A stretch of DNA of 64,000 nt. Origin: Cupriavidus sp. EM10 (GTDB lineage Bacteria; Pseudomonadota; Gammaproteobacteria; Burkholderiales; Burkholderiaceae). Below, piece after piece: positions 47,036-57,339 of this stretch. How positions within the stretch are numbered: the first letter of the stretch is position 1; every line of letters starts with the position of its first letter. The notes under the pieces are model-generated. The model was given only the letters and a program-made list of their open reading frames with translations, was not told the DNA's origin and did not search any database. The position numbers were made by a program, and so were the translations under genes. The stretch spans positions 1,426,001 through 1,490,000 of the forward strand of contig NZ_CP076061.1 of assembly GCF_018729255.1 (NCBI RefSeq). Direction: 5' to 3'.

Positions 47036-47892
47036 TGACACGGCTATCCATCCCGCTGCTGGCTGGCCCGCTCGCGGTGGCCATCGCGCTGCTGGGCGGC
47101 TGCACCAGTACGCCCAACAGCGCCGAAGCCATGGCACGCCAGGCCGATGCACAGATCGAGCTGGCCAAGCTGCAGGACAAGGCGGCCCGGGCCGAGTACA
47201 ACGACCAGAACGTGTACCTGGGCCTGATCGGCAAGATGCAGCAGGAAGGCATGTACTACGCGTCGCTGGCCCATATCGACGCGTTCCAGCAGAAATACGG
47301 CACCAGCACCGCGTTGCAGATCCTGCGCGCCGACGCGCTGCGCGAAACCGGCCAGGACGACGCGGCGCTGCAGGCCTACCGCGACCTGCTGAACACCGAT
47401 CGCGCGTCCCGCGCCCGCCACGGCATCGGCCTGGTACTGGGCCGACAGGGCGACTTCATGCGCGCGGCCGTGGAACTGCGGCAGGCCGCCGCGCTGGAGC
47501 CGGTCAACGCGCAGGTGGCCAATGACCTGGGCTATGCACTGATGCGCGGCGGCGCGTTGCAGGACGCGCGCGTGCCCGTGATGCAGGCCCTGGAGCTGGA
47601 CGCCAACAATCCGCGCGTCATCAGCAATGCCGTGGTGTGGATGCTGGCCACCGGCAAGCGCAGCGAGGCCAACGCCATGATGCAGCGCGCGGCAATGCCG
47701 GAAGCCACGCGCACCGCCATCCGCAAGGAAGCGGACCGCGTGACGCGCGCGGCCCAGTTGCGCGACAAGACGGCGCCGCGCGGCAACGCCGCGTCGCATC
47801 CGGCGGCGAACCCCGCTGTGTCCACCGCAACCCCCAACGCCAGCGCATCCACCACGCAATCGGTGGCGCTCAACGCAGGAGCCAGACCATGA
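47035..47892 (+). CDS. tadD: TadD TPR lipoprotein
   Basis: A 285-residue lipoprotein. The lipobox is ALLGGCTS near residue 22, and TPR repeats run through about residues 60-220 (LADADALRE-type helices such as LRADALRETGQDDAALQAYR and PVNAQVANDLGYALMRGG). The C-terminus is an Ala/Ser/Thr/Pro-rich tail without structure. TadD is needed for outer-membrane steps of Flp pilus assembly. It starts in a TGATG overlap with tadC and overlaps the next gene by 4 bases. Confidence 0.9.
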   Translation: MTRLSIPLLAGPLAVAIALLGGCTSTPNSAEAMARQADAQIELAKLQDKAARAEYNDQNVYLGLIGKMQQEGMYYASLAHIDAFQQKYGTSTALQILRADALRETGQDDAALQAYRDLLNTDRASRARHGIGLVLGRQGDFMRAAVELRQAAALEPVNAQVANDLGYALMRGGALQDARVPVMQALELDANNPRVISNAVVWMLATGKRSEANAMMQRAAMPEATRTAIRKEADRVTRAAQLRDKTAPRGNAASHPAANPAVSTATPNASASTTQSVALNAGARP

Positions 47893-48209
47893 TCCGATCC
47901 CTGTTCGCGCCGGGCCTGGCGCTACTGGTGGCATTTTCCGCGCCTGCCATCGCCCAGCAGCCGCCAGCAACCACCGGGGTGCGGCCCAGCCAGGTTGAGG
48001 TGGGCGACACCACGCGCAGCCTGCTCGATATCCAGCGCAATGGCTCGCAGGCCGGCCCGATGCTGCCGCTGACCGGCGACCAGGCCACGCTGGGCTACGC
48101 GCGGTACATGCGCAGCTTCGAGCATCCGCTGCCCGAGTTCTTCTCGACGATTTCCACCGGCAGCCCGCTGCGAGGCGGCGCGGGCAGCCAGCCGGTGAAC
48201 GGACAGTAA
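47889..48209 (+). CDS. DUF3613-type small exported protein of the tad operon
   Basis: A 106-residue protein with a signal peptide (ALLVAFSAPAIAQQ). The mature part contains the segment TTRSLLDIQRNGSQAGPMLP and GYARYMRSFEHPLPEFF, which match DUF3613 proteins found only beside betaproteobacterial tad genes as far as I know. The function is unknown; an accessory periplasmic role in pilus assembly is likely from context. It is coupled to tadD (ATGA overlap) and followed after 9 bases by tadG. Confidence 0.82.
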   Translation: MIRSLFAPGLALLVAFSAPAIAQQPPATTGVRPSQVEVGDTTRSLLDIQRNGSQAGPMLPLTGDQATLGYARYMRSFEHPLPEFFSTISTGSPLRGGAGSQPVNGQ

Positions 48210-48218
48210 CGGGCCGCC

Positions 48219-49940
48219 ATGCCGCGCCGGGTTGATCTCCATCGACAGCGGGGCGCCGTCAGCCTGCTGGCTGGCGTGCTGATCGCCACCGTGGCCGTCG
48301 GGGCCCTGGTGTCGATCGACGTCGGCTTCGTGTTCTACAGCCAGCGGCAATTGCAGAAGTCGGTGGACCTGGCCGCGCTGTCCGGCGCCCAGCAGCTCAA
48401 GCGGGCCGATGACCTGCCAACGACCACGGCCAACGTGATGGCGTCGGTGACGGCGGCGGCCAGCCAGAACGGCTACCCCGGCGCGGTCAGCCCCGATTGC
48501 GGCGACGTGGCAGCCGGCGCTGCCGACGGCATGCGCACCTGCCTGGGCGTGTGGGACCCGTCCGATGCCGTGAATGGCGATGGCGTGCGGCACTTCAACG
48601 CGGCGTACAACACCGCTACGCTGTCGCCCAACGCGGTGCGCGTGCAGGCATCGCTGACCGTGCCGCTGCTGTTCGTGCTGCCCGGCGGCACGTCGCGGCA
48701 ACTGCACGCGGAAGCCATCGCGGCCGGCAGCCCGCCGGTGGCGTCGTTCTCGCTGGGGAGCGGGTTGCTGGACCTCAATACGGCCAGCGGCATGCTGGGG
48801 CTGTTGCTTGGCAACACCGTGAACCTCTCGGTGGCCGACTGGAACGGGCTCGCCAATGCCAACGTCACGCTGGAGCAATTGCGGCTCCAGCTTGGCGCCG
48901 GGACGGTCGACCAGTTGCTGAATACGACGTTGTCGATCCAGGACTTCTATGCGCTGGTGCTCAACGCGGCAGGGCGACAGGCGCTACTGGGCGCGGCGCT
49001 GGGCAGCCCGGCCACCCAGCTCGGGCTCAACGGCATCGGCACGCGGCTGAACCTGGCGCAGATGCTCGATCTGGGCGTGCTGACGCCGGCGGCCTCGTCG
49101 GCGGCCGAGGTTGGCCTGAATGTGGCGTCGCTGCTCACCACGGCCGCGTACGTGGCGCGCGGTACCAGTGCCGTGGCATTGAACGTTCCCGGTCTCAACC
49201 TCGCCACCCCGCTGGGCAATACGAAGGCCGTGGCCTCGCTCACGGTAATCGATCCGCCCAGAGTGGCGGTGGGCCCCGCAAGGCAGCTTGCAAACGGTAC
49301 CTGGCGCACCACCGCGACCACCGCGCAGGTTGGATTGAATCTCGTCGTGCAATCGAAGCTGAACGTGCTGGGCCTGGTCTCCGCCGACGTCAACCTGCCG
49401 GTGCTGGTACGGGCGGCGCAAGCCACCGGCAACCTGACCGCCCTGCAGTGCGCGGCAACCCCCGCGCAGCGGCGGGCCACCATCAATGTCTCCACCAGGC
49501 TGCTGAACGCGTGCCTGAGCCAGAATGGCCGCGAATGCGTGCCGCCCGGCAGTTATGCACTGGCCACGCTTTCGCTGTTGTCGGGCCTGGGCACGGCCAG
49601 GCTGATGAGCAATCCCGTGGCGCCCAATGCGGCGTTGAACGCCGGCAGCGACTTTGTGCTGGCACCGGGCGACAAGGCCAGCACATCGTCGCCCGTGGCC
49701 ATCCAGCAGACGGTGGACAACCTTGCCACCAGCCTGCGGCCATCGTTCGACCTGGACCTCTTCAAGAGCCTCGGCCTCAGTCTCCAGCCGGGAGACCTGC
49801 TGGCCGATGTGCTGGCGCCGGTGGGGACACTGCTGGGAACCGTGCTGAACTGGTTGCTGGCCACCCTTGGCATCGACATCGCAAACGCCACCGTCTGGCT
49901 CAACGGCGTGGACTGCAACAACGCCGAACTTGTGTATTGA
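48219..49940 (+). CDS. tadG: TadG-like pilus assembly protein
   Basis: A 573-residue protein. The N-terminal Tad domain has a basic leader and membrane helix (RQRGAVSLLAGVLIATVAVG) followed by FYSQRQLQKSVDLAALSGAQ, the usual TadG start. The large extracytoplasmic part is Asn/Leu/Ala-rich and beta-rich with a few cysteines near the C-terminus (ALQCAATP, NACLSQNGRECVPPG, GVDCNNAELVY). TadG is thought to anchor or cap the pilus. It ends 9 bases before the sigma-54 activator gene. Confidence 0.87.
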   Translation: MPRRVDLHRQRGAVSLLAGVLIATVAVGALVSIDVGFVFYSQRQLQKSVDLAALSGAQQLKRADDLPTTTANVMASVTAAASQNGYPGAVSPDCGDVAAGAADGMRTCLGVWDPSDAVNGDGVRHFNAAYNTATLSPNAVRVQASLTVPLLFVLPGGTSRQLHAEAIAAGSPPVASFSLGSGLLDLNTASGMLGLLLGNTVNLSVADWNGLANANVTLEQLRLQLGAGTVDQLLNTTLSIQDFYALVLNAAGRQALLGAALGSPATQLGLNGIGTRLNLAQMLDLGVLTPAASSAAEVGLNVASLLTTAAYVARGTSAVALNVPGLNLATPLGNTKAVASLTVIDPPRVAVGPARQLANGTWRTTATTAQVGLNLVVQSKLNVLGLVSADVNLPVLVRAAQATGNLTALQCAATPAQRRATINVSTRLLNACLSQNGRECVPPGSYALATLSLLSGLGTARLMSNPVAPNAALNAGSDFVLAPGDKASTSSPVAIQQTVDNLATSLRPSFDLDLFKSLGLSLQPGDLLADVLAPVGTLLGTVLNWLLATLGIDIANATVWLNGVDCNNAELVY

Positions 49941-49949
49941 ACGAACATC

Positions 49950-51314
49950 ATGAAAGCAGAGCGCTGGGCCTACGAGAGCCTTGAAATCTATGTGTGGGAA
50001 GGCCAGTACGAGATTGCCGACCGCGTGGCGCGCTTCCTGACGCCGCTGGGTGCCGAGGTGATCCGTGCCGGCGCGCTCGATGCGCTGCCGAACGAATCAC
50101 GCGTGAAGCCGTGCATTGCCGTGATCAGCGCCTCGGCGATCGGCTCGGCCAAGTTCACGCTGGACTGGGAAGCCGCGCACGGCATGCCCGTGATCTGGGT
50201 GGGCGCGCCCGACCGCGAGACAGATCCGGGCCGTTTTCCGCCCGAGTATGCGTACATCCTGCCGCACGACTTCAATGGCAGCGACCTGCGCAACCAGATT
50301 GCCAAGCTGATGCCCCAGCTGCTGGCCGCCGGCGAGGCGCGCCCGGACGTGGACGACCTCGTGGCCGGGTCGCCCGCCATGCAGGAACTGCTGGAACAGG
50401 TGGAGACCTTCGCCAACTTCGACAGCAACGTGATGCTGTACGGCGAGACGGGCGCGGGCAAGGAGCGCATCGCGCGGCTGTTCCACGAGCGCAATGCCCA
50501 GTATGGCAAGGGCCCGTTCGTTGCCGTGAACTGCGGGGCGATTCCCGACGGACTGTTCGAGTCGCAGTTCTTCGGCCACGCCAAGGGCGCCTTCACCGGC
50601 GCCATGTTTGCGCACCGGGGCTTCTTCGAGCAGGCCACCGGGGGCACGCTGTTCCTGGACGAAATCGGCGACCTGCCGCTGTTCCAGCAGGTGAAGCTGC
50701 TGCGCGTGCTGGAGGAAAACGCGCTGACGCGGCTGGGTTCGACGCTGGCCGTGAAGTTGGATTTCCGGCTGGTGGCGGCCACCAACAAGGACCTGCGCGA
50801 AGCGGTGCGCGAAGGCCGGTTCCGCGCCGACCTGTATTTCCGGCTGGCGGTGATCGAGCTGCGCATTCCCAGCCTGGAGGACCGCGGCCCTGCCGACAAG
50901 GTGGGCCTGCTGCAATCGTTCCTGCGGCACATGATGGGCCCGGCCGCCTACGACGCGCTGCCGCCGATGCCGGACTGGCTCAAGGGCGCGGTCGGCACGG
51001 CGTTCTTTGTTGGCAATGTGCGCGAACTGCGCAACCTGGCCGAGCGCGTGGGTATCACGGCGCGGCAATACGGCGGCTGGGACGAGGATCGTATCCGCCC
51101 GCTGTTCCGGGGCCTGCGGCCGGGCGCCTTCGACGGCACCGAACGCGCCGATCCGCGCGGCGATGCCGAAGAGCGCCGCCGCATCATCGCCGCGCTCGAT
51201 GCCAATGGGTGGCGCCGCCAGGATACGGCGGCGTGCCTGGGCATCAGCCGCAAGGTGCTGTGGGAAAAGATGCGCAAGTTCCAGATTGCCGACAGCGAAG
51301 CGGAGCCCGTCTGA
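49950..51314 (+). CDS. sigma-54-dependent activator at the end of the tad operon
   Basis: A 454-residue enhancer-binding protein. The N-terminal domain (about residues 1-125, [19 protein letters not shown]) is receiver-like but I see no phospho-acceptor Asp pocket; it recalls the atypical receivers of VpsR and FleQ. The AAA+ core has Walker [28 protein letters not shown] with the sigma-54 loop GAFTGA, and Walker [12 protein letters not shown]. The Fis-type helix-turn-helix is [20 protein letters not shown]. Position suggests control of pilus genes, with c-di-GMP or a partner protein rather than phosphorylation as the signal; this is inference. Confidence 0.9.
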   Translation: MKAERWAYESLEIYVWEGQYEIADRVARFLTPLGAEVIRAGALDALPNESRVKPCIAVISASAIGSAKFTLDWEAAHGMPVIWVGAPDRETDPGRFPPEYAYILPHDFNGSDLRNQIAKLMPQLLAAGEARPDVDDLVAGSPAMQELLEQVETFANFDSNVMLYGETGAGKERIARLFHERNAQYGKGPFVAVNCGAIPDGLFESQFFGHAKGAFTGAMFAHRGFFEQATGGTLFLDEIGDLPLFQQVKLLRVLEENALTRLGSTLAVKLDFRLVAATNKDLREAVREGRFRADLYFRLAVIELRIPSLEDRGPADKVGLLQSFLRHMMGPAAYDALPPMPDWLKGAVGTAFFVGNVRELRNLAERVGITARQYGGWDEDRIRPLFRGLRPGAFDGTERADPRGDAEERRRIIAALDANGWRRQDTAACLGISRKVLWEKMRKFQIADSEAEPV

Positions 51315-51400
51315 GCGCCGGCTGCCGGCACGGGGACGTTATGATGCGGGACCGCGCGGCCAGGCCGTGCACTACGCGCCACCGCGCCGAAGGACCCGAA

Positions 51401-52546
51401 TTGCGTTTTCTCCACACCGCCGACTGGCATCTGGGTCGGCTTTTCCATGCCCGCAGCCTGCTCGACGACCAGGCGCACGTGCTCGACCAGTTCGTGGCGC
51501 TGGTGCGCGACGTCCGGCCCGATGCCGTGCTGATTGCCGGCGACGTGTACGACCGCGCGGTGCCGCCGCCCGAGGCCGTGGCGTTGCTGGACGACGTACT
51601 CGCGCGCATCGTGGTGGAGGCCGGCGTGCCGGTGGTGATGATCGCGGGCAACCACGACAGCGCGCAGCGGCTCGATTTCGGTGCACGGCTGCTGTCCGCC
51701 CGGGGACTGCACGTGGCGGGGCGCACGGGGCCAGAGACCGCCTGCGTGACGCTTCACGACGATCATGGCGAGGTGCGCATCTATGCCTTGCCGTATGCGG
51801 AACCGGCCGTGGTGCGCGATGCGCTTGGCGTCGACCTGTCATCGCACGAAGCCGCGCTGGGCGCGCAGCTGGACGCGATCCGGGCCAGCCATCCGGCCGG
51901 CGTGCGCGCCGTGGCGGTGGGGCATGCCTTCGTGGTGGGCGGCGCGGTCAGCGAATCGGAGCGGCCGTTGTCGGTGGGCGGCAGCGGCGCGGTCGGGGCG
52001 GGCCTGTTCCACGGCTTCGACTTCGTCGCGCTGGGTCACCTGCACCGGCCGCAGACCATCGGCGAGCGGATCCACTATTCGGGGTCGCTGCTCAAGTATT
52101 CGCTGTCGGAAGCCGATCACCACAAGACCGTGTCGCTGGTCGAACTGGACGAAAAGGGCGCCGTGTGCATCGAGCCCATCGCCCTGCGCCCGCGCCGCGA
52201 CCTGCGCATCCTGACCGGCGACCTGGCCGGGCTGGTGCAAGCGGGCATGGCCGACGCGCGCCGCGACGACTATGTCTATGCGGTGCTGACCGATACCGGC
52301 GCACTGCTGGACCCGATGGCGCGGCTGCGCGAGGCGTACCCGAACGCGCTGGCGATCGAACGGGCCATCCTGGCGCGCAACGGCCAGGCGGGCGAAGCCG
52401 GCCGCCGCATGCGCGAGCTGGACACCGGCAGTCTGTTTGCAAACTTCTTCCGCGAAGTGGCTGACGCGGACCTGGACGGCGACCAACGCCGCGCACTGGA
52501 CCAACTTCTGGCCGGCATGCAGGCTTCGGAAAGGGAATCGGCATGA
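51401..52546 (+). CDS. sbcD: exonuclease SbcD
   Basis: A 381-residue Mre11-family nuclease. Metal-binding motifs are LHTADWHLGR, IAGDVYDRA, MIAGNHDSAQR, AVGHAFV and ALGHLHRPQ, followed by YSGSLLKYSLSE. It starts with TTG at 51401 (MRFLHTADWHLG), with GAAGGA 6 bases upstream; no ATG is nearby. SbcCD cuts hairpins and DNA ends, limiting palindromes and helping repair. Its stop overlaps the sbcC start (ATGA). Confidence 0.95.
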   Translation: MRFLHTADWHLGRLFHARSLLDDQAHVLDQFVALVRDVRPDAVLIAGDVYDRAVPPPEAVALLDDVLARIVVEAGVPVVMIAGNHDSAQRLDFGARLLSARGLHVAGRTGPETACVTLHDDHGEVRIYALPYAEPAVVRDALGVDLSSHEAALGAQLDAIRASHPAGVRAVAVGHAFVVGGAVSESERPLSVGGSGAVGAGLFHGFDFVALGHLHRPQTIGERIHYSGSLLKYSLSEADHHKTVSLVELDEKGAVCIEPIALRPRRDLRILTGDLAGLVQAGMADARRDDYVYAVLTDTGALLDPMARLREAYPNALAIERAILARNGQAGEAGRRMRELDTGSLFANFFREVADADLDGDQRRALDQLLAGMQASERESA

Positions 52547-55500
52547 AACCGCTGTACCTGAAGTTGCAGGCTTTCGGTCCGTTCGCCGCCTCCGAGACCA
52601 TCGATTTCACCAGGCTCGGCGACCAGGCATTCTTCCTGATCCACGGACCCACGGGCGCTGGCAAGACCACGCTGCTCGATGCCATCTGCTATGCGCTCTA
52701 TGGCGACACGTCGGGCGGCGAGCGCAGCGCGCAGGACATGCGCAGCGCCAACGCCGACCCGGCGCTGCGCACCGAGGTCACGCTCGAATTCAGCCTGGGG
52801 GCGATGCACTACCGCGTGACGCGCTCGCCCACGCAAGACCGCCCAGCCAGCGGGCGGCCGGCGGCTTCGTCAAGGAAGCCGCCAAGGCGCAGCTGGACGT
52901 GATGCTGGACGACGCCTGGAAAAGCCACGCCAGCCAGCCCGGGCGCGTCAGCGACGCCGTGCGCGACCTGCTGGGCTTCGACAGCGCGCAGTTCCGGCAG
53001 GTCATCGTGCTGCCGCAGGGCCGCTTCCGCGAGCTGCTGACCGCCGATTCGCGCGCCCGGCAGGGCATCCTGGAGCGGCTGTTCCATACCGAGCTGTACC
53101 GGCGCGTGGAAGAGCAGCTCAAGGAGCAGGCCGCCGGCATCCGGCGCGAGGCCGAGGAAATCGCGCTGCGCCGCAAGACGCTGCTGGAGCAGCACCAGCT
53201 GGTGTCGATCGACGCCATGACCGAGCGCATCGACGCGCTGCAGGCCACGCTGACCGAACTGCTGCGCCGCGAGGATGTGGCGCGCGCCGACAGCGAGGCC
53301 GCGCAGGCGTCGCTGCGCAAGGGCGAACTCGAACACACCCAGATCAAGGCCTGGCGCGAAGCCGAGGGCGCCCATGCGATGCTGACCGCCAAGGTTGCCG
53401 CCGTGGATGCGGACCGCATGCGGCTGCAGGCGGCGCGCCGCGCGGCGCAGGTCACCCCGGCCGTGCAGCAGTTGCAGGCTGCACGGCAGGATCTGGCCAG
53501 GGTGCGCGCTGCCCAGGCGCAGGCCGAGATATCGGCCACGCGGGCCGCGCAGACGGCGGAGACCGCCGCCCGTGCGCTGCGCGCCGAGCAGTCGCGCCAG
53601 GAAGCCCGGGCCGCCGCGCAACGCACGGTGACCCGGCTCGAACACCTGCTGCCGCAGGCCCGCAAGCTGGGCGTGCTGCGCAACGCCGTGGCGCAGGCCG
53701 GCACCACGCTGGCCATGGCCCAGTCGGCATGCACGGCGAGGATCGATGCGTTTCAGGCGGCCACCGCGTCGCTCAAGGCACTGGAGGCCGATTTCGAGCA
53801 GGCGCGGCTGGGTGCAGCAGGCCTGCAGGCGCTGCAGTTGCGGCTGGAGCAGGCCCGCGAGCGCGCCGCGCGTATCGCGCGCTGCCGCCAGATCGAAGCC
53901 GAACTTGGGCCGTTGCGTACCGCGCTGGCTTCCAGCGAAGCGCAGCAGCGCATCGCCACCGGGGCGCGCGATGCGGCGCGCGTGGCCATGCGCCAGGCCG
54001 AGGTGGACTGGCGCCACGGCCAGGCCGCACGGCTGGCCGGCAGCGTGAAGCGCGGCGAGCCGTGCCCGGTCTGCGGCGGCAAGGATCATCCGGCGCTGGC
54101 GCAGCAGACGCTGGCGCTGGTCAGCGACGACGATCTCGATGCCGCGCGGCTGGCGCTGCAGCACGCCGAGGACGCGCTGGCCGAAGCCACCGCCGGCCAT
54201 CAGCAGGCCGACGCCCGGGTGGCGCAATGGCAGGCCCGGCTGGCCGATTTGGCCCAAGCGGCCGGCGAGGGCGCTGCGGGGACGGCAGCGGCGCAGGCGC
54301 TCGATGCGGAGATCGCCGCGCTGGCCGACGCCGCACGCCAGGCCGAACTCGCCGGCAAGCGGGCCGAAACGCTGGCAGCGCAGGTCGCCAAGGCACGCAC
54401 GGCACGCGAGACGGCCGAGGCTTCGGCCCAGGCCGCCGACACCGCCGCCCGTGCTGCCGGGCAGGAACATGCACGGCTCGATGGCGAGTGGCGGGCCGCG
54501 TGCGAGCAGGTGCCCGAGGATTCGCGCGATCCCGATGCGATCACCGCCGCGCTGGAAGCCGCCCGCCGCGAGGCTGGCGCGCTCGAAGCCGCGCTGCAGG
54601 CCGCACAGGGCGCCGAGCGCGACGCCGTGGCCCTGCAGGCGGCAACGGCGGCCGCGCTGGCTTCCGCGCGCGACAACGTCGCCCAGGCCGATGCCCGTGT
54701 CACCGAGCGCGAAGCCGCGCTGGCCGACGCCATGCGCGCCGCCGCCTTCGATCACGACGACGCCTATCTGGCCGCGTGCCTGCCACCCGACGACATCGCC
54801 ACGCTGGACGATGCCATCCGCGCCTTCGACGTCGAACTGGCGCGCGCTGCCGAATGGCACGCCCGCACTGCCGCCATCGCCCAGGCGCTGCAGTTGCCCG
54901 ACATGCCGGCGCTGCTGGCCACGCGCGACCAGGCCGCCGTGAAGCTTGAAGCCGCCATCCGCGAACGCAGCGAACTGGCGGCGGTGCGTGACGCGCTGCT
55001 GCAATGCCGGGGCCAGGTGGAATCGCTGGCTGCCGAGGGGCGGGAGGTGGAAACGCGCTACGCGGTGCTGGGCCGCCTTTCCGAGGTGGCCAACGGCAAC
55101 AATCCGCGCCGCATGACGTTCCAGCGCTTTGTGCTGGCGACGCTGCTCGATGAGGTGCTGGAGGCGGCGTCGCTGCGCCTGCTGCGCATGAGCCGGGGCC
55201 GCTACGCGCTGCAGCGCGTGCGCGAGCTGGGCGACCAGCGCATGGCCGGCGGGCTGGACCTGGAGGTGTTCGACCACGACACCGGCGCCACGCGCCCGGC
55301 CAACACGCTTTCGGGTGGCGAAGGCTTCCTGGCCTCGCTATCCTTGGCGCTGGGACTGGCCGACGTGGTGCAGTCGCGCGCCGGCGGCATCCAGCTCGAC
55401 ACGCTGTTCGTGGACGAGGGATTCGGCACGCTGGATCCGGAAAGCCTCGACTTCGCCATCCGCACCCTGCTGGACCTGCAGCAGACCGGCCGGCTGGTCG

Positions 55501-55601
55501 GCATCATTTCGCACGTGGCGGAACTGCGCGAGCGGATCGATGTGCGGCTGGAGGTACGCCCCGGCGTCAGCGGCAGCCAGGCGGTGCTGCGGCTTCCCTA
55601 G
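52543..55601 (+). CDS. sbcC: exonuclease SbcC, Rad50-like ATPase (one frameshift)
   Basis: About 1019 residues once restored. N-terminal Walker A is IHGPTGAGKTTLLDA. Long Ala/Gln/Arg-rich coiled-coil arms flank the zinc hook CPVCGGKDHP near the middle. The C-terminal half-site has the signature ANTLSGGEGFLASLSLALGL and Walker B LDTLFVDEGFGTLDPESLD. The break at 52842-52844 (CCC) is repaired by one C and yields TQDRPSQRAAGGFVKEAAKA. Together with SbcD it forms the SMC-like nuclease complex. Everything outside the break is intact, so it is unlikely to be a real pseudogene. Confidence 0.94.
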
Positions 55602-55720
55602 CGGGTCGGCCAATTGGCGCGTGGACCGAGGGCGATGACCGATTATCGCCCGCCACGCGCGGCCCCTTATTGACCCTGTTTTGACGCCGGGTGTAACCTT
55701 TGTTCATTCTGCGAATTGGG

Positions 55721-55735
55721 GTTCGTATAGCGAAC
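55721..55735 (+). promoter_or_regulatory. PcaR/IclR-type operator upstream of pcaIJF
   Basis: GTTCG-TATAG-CGAAC is a perfect 15-bp inverted repeat. It has the same GTTCG-N5-CGxAC design that I recall for the Pseudomonas PcaR site. It is the only strong site I see in the 358-base gap 55602-55959, about 225 bases before the pcaI start. A possible -35/-10 pair (TTCATT, 17 bases, TATAGC) overlaps it. Confidence 0.65.
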
Positions 55736-55959
55736 ATCGCTCACCGACCCGATCCGCCGACCATCACAGAAGCCGCCGCAAGACGGCTCATCAAGACAAC
55801 TGCAAGATTGTGGACCCTGTCCCGATGTCGTCACCGCGCCCAGCGCGGGCCGGCAGCGCGGGACGCCCGTCCGAGCAGTCTGCCGGAGACATCTTTGCGT
55901 GCCGCCCCTCTTGCGGCCGGTCCCGGTGCGATGCCGGACCCTTCCGTACTGGAACGCAA

Positions 55960-56643
55960 GTGATCAACAAGCTATATGACTCGGTGGAAGCGGCAGTGGC
56001 CGGCATCCACGACGGCGCCACGATTCTGATCGGCGGCTTTGGCCTGGCTGGCATGCCGGCGGAACTGATCGACGCCGTGATCGCCCAGGGCGCGCGTGAC
56101 CTGACCATCGTCAACAACAACGCCGGCAATGGCGACACGGGCCTGGCGGCACTGTTGAAGACCAAGCGCGTGCGCAAGATCATTTGCTCGTTCCCGCGGC
56201 AGGTGGATTCGTATGTGTTCGATTCGCTGTACCACGCTGGCGAAATCGAGCTGGAACTGGTACCCCAGGGCAACCTGGCCGAGCGCATCCGCGCCGCCGG
56301 CGCCGGCATCGGCGGCTTCTTCACGCGTACGGCCTACGGCACGCCGCTGGCCGAAGGCAAGGAAACGCGCATCATCGATGGCCAGGGCTATGTGTTCGAA
56401 AAGCCGATCCACGCCGACTTCGCGCTGATCAAGGCCGATACGGCCGACCGCTGGGGCAACCTCACGTACCGCAAGACCGCGCGCAACTTCGGCCCGATCA
56501 TGGCCATGGCTGCCAAGTGCGCCATCGTGCAGGTCAGCAACGTCGTCGAACTGGGCGACATGAACCCCGAGCACATCGTCACGCCGGGCCTGTTCGTCAA
56601 GCGTGTGGTCAAGGTTGGCGGCTCGGCTGCCAAGGCCGCCTGA
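55960..56643 (+). CDS. pcaI: 3-oxoadipate CoA-transferase subunit A
   Basis: A 227-residue alpha subunit of a class I CoA-transferase. It starts with GTG (MINKLYDSVEAAVAGIHDGA) and contains ILIGGFGLAGMPAELIDAV and NNNAGNGDTGLAALL, typical of PcaI/ScoA. The neighbouring beta subunit and beta-ketoadipyl-CoA thiolase point to 3-oxoadipate as substrate: succinyl-CoA plus 3-oxoadipate gives 3-oxoadipyl-CoA and succinate. It is first of pcaIJF. Acetoacetate transferase (ScoA) is the main alternative. Confidence 0.92.
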   Translation: MINKLYDSVEAAVAGIHDGATILIGGFGLAGMPAELIDAVIAQGARDLTIVNNNAGNGDTGLAALLKTKRVRKIICSFPRQVDSYVFDSLYHAGEIELELVPQGNLAERIRAAGAGIGGFFTRTAYGTPLAEGKETRIIDGQGYVFEKPIHADFALIKADTADRWGNLTYRKTARNFGPIMAMAAKCAIVQVSNVVELGDMNPEHIVTPGLFVKRVVKVGGSAAKAA

Positions 56644-56663
56644 GTCGCAGAAGGAGAAACAAC

Positions 56664-57311
56664 ATGCAACGCCTGACCCGCGACCAGATGGCCGCCCGTG
56701 TGGCCAAAGACATTCCGGACGGTGCCGTGGTGAACCTCGGCATCGGCCTGCCCACGCTGGTGGGCAACCACCTGCCCGCCGACAAGGAAATCCTGCTGCA
56801 CAGCGAAAACGGCCTGCTCGGCATGGGCCCCGCCCCGGCAGCCGGTGAAGAAGACGGCGACCTGATCAACGCCGGCAAGCAGCCCGTGACGATCAAGGCC
56901 GGCGGCTCGTATTTCCACCACGCCGATTCGTTTGCGATGATGCGCGGCGGCCACCTGGACTACTGCGTGCTGGGCGGCTTCCAGGTGTCGGAGAAGGGCG
57001 ACCTGGCCAACTGGCATACCGGTGCCCCGGGCGCCATTCCCGCCGTGGGCGGGGCGATGGACCTGGCCATCGGCGCCAAGCAGGTGTTCGTGATGATGGA
57101 ACACCTGACCAAGCAGGGCGAGAGCAAGATCGTGCCCGAGTGCACCTATCCGCTGACCGGCATCGGCTGCGTCACGCGCATCTACACCGACCTGGCCACC
57201 ATTGACGTGACGCCGGACGGCCTGGTCGCCCGCGATCTCGCGGAAGGCCTGTCCTTCGAAGAACTGCAACGCCTGACCGGCGTGCCCCTGAAGCAGACGC
57301 AAGCCGCCTGA
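56664..57311 (+). CDS. pcaJ: 3-oxoadipate CoA-transferase subunit B
   Basis: A 215-residue beta subunit. The catalytic Glu is in LLHSENGLLGMGPAP, and the N-terminal VNLGIGLPTLVGNHLP and C-terminal LAEGLSFEELQRLTGVPLK are family-typical. The ribosome site AAGGAG is 7 bases upstream. It follows pcaI by 20 bases and precedes pcaF by 28, so the three genes form one transcript. Confidence 0.94.
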   Translation: MQRLTRDQMAARVAKDIPDGAVVNLGIGLPTLVGNHLPADKEILLHSENGLLGMGPAPAAGEEDGDLINAGKQPVTIKAGGSYFHHADSFAMMRGGHLDYCVLGGFQVSEKGDLANWHTGAPGAIPAVGGAMDLAIGAKQVFVMMEHLTKQGESKIVPECTYPLTGIGCVTRIYTDLATIDVTPDGLVARDLAEGLSFEELQRLTGVPLKQTQAA

Positions 57312-57339
57312 TCCACCACCCACACGAGCGAGACAGAAC

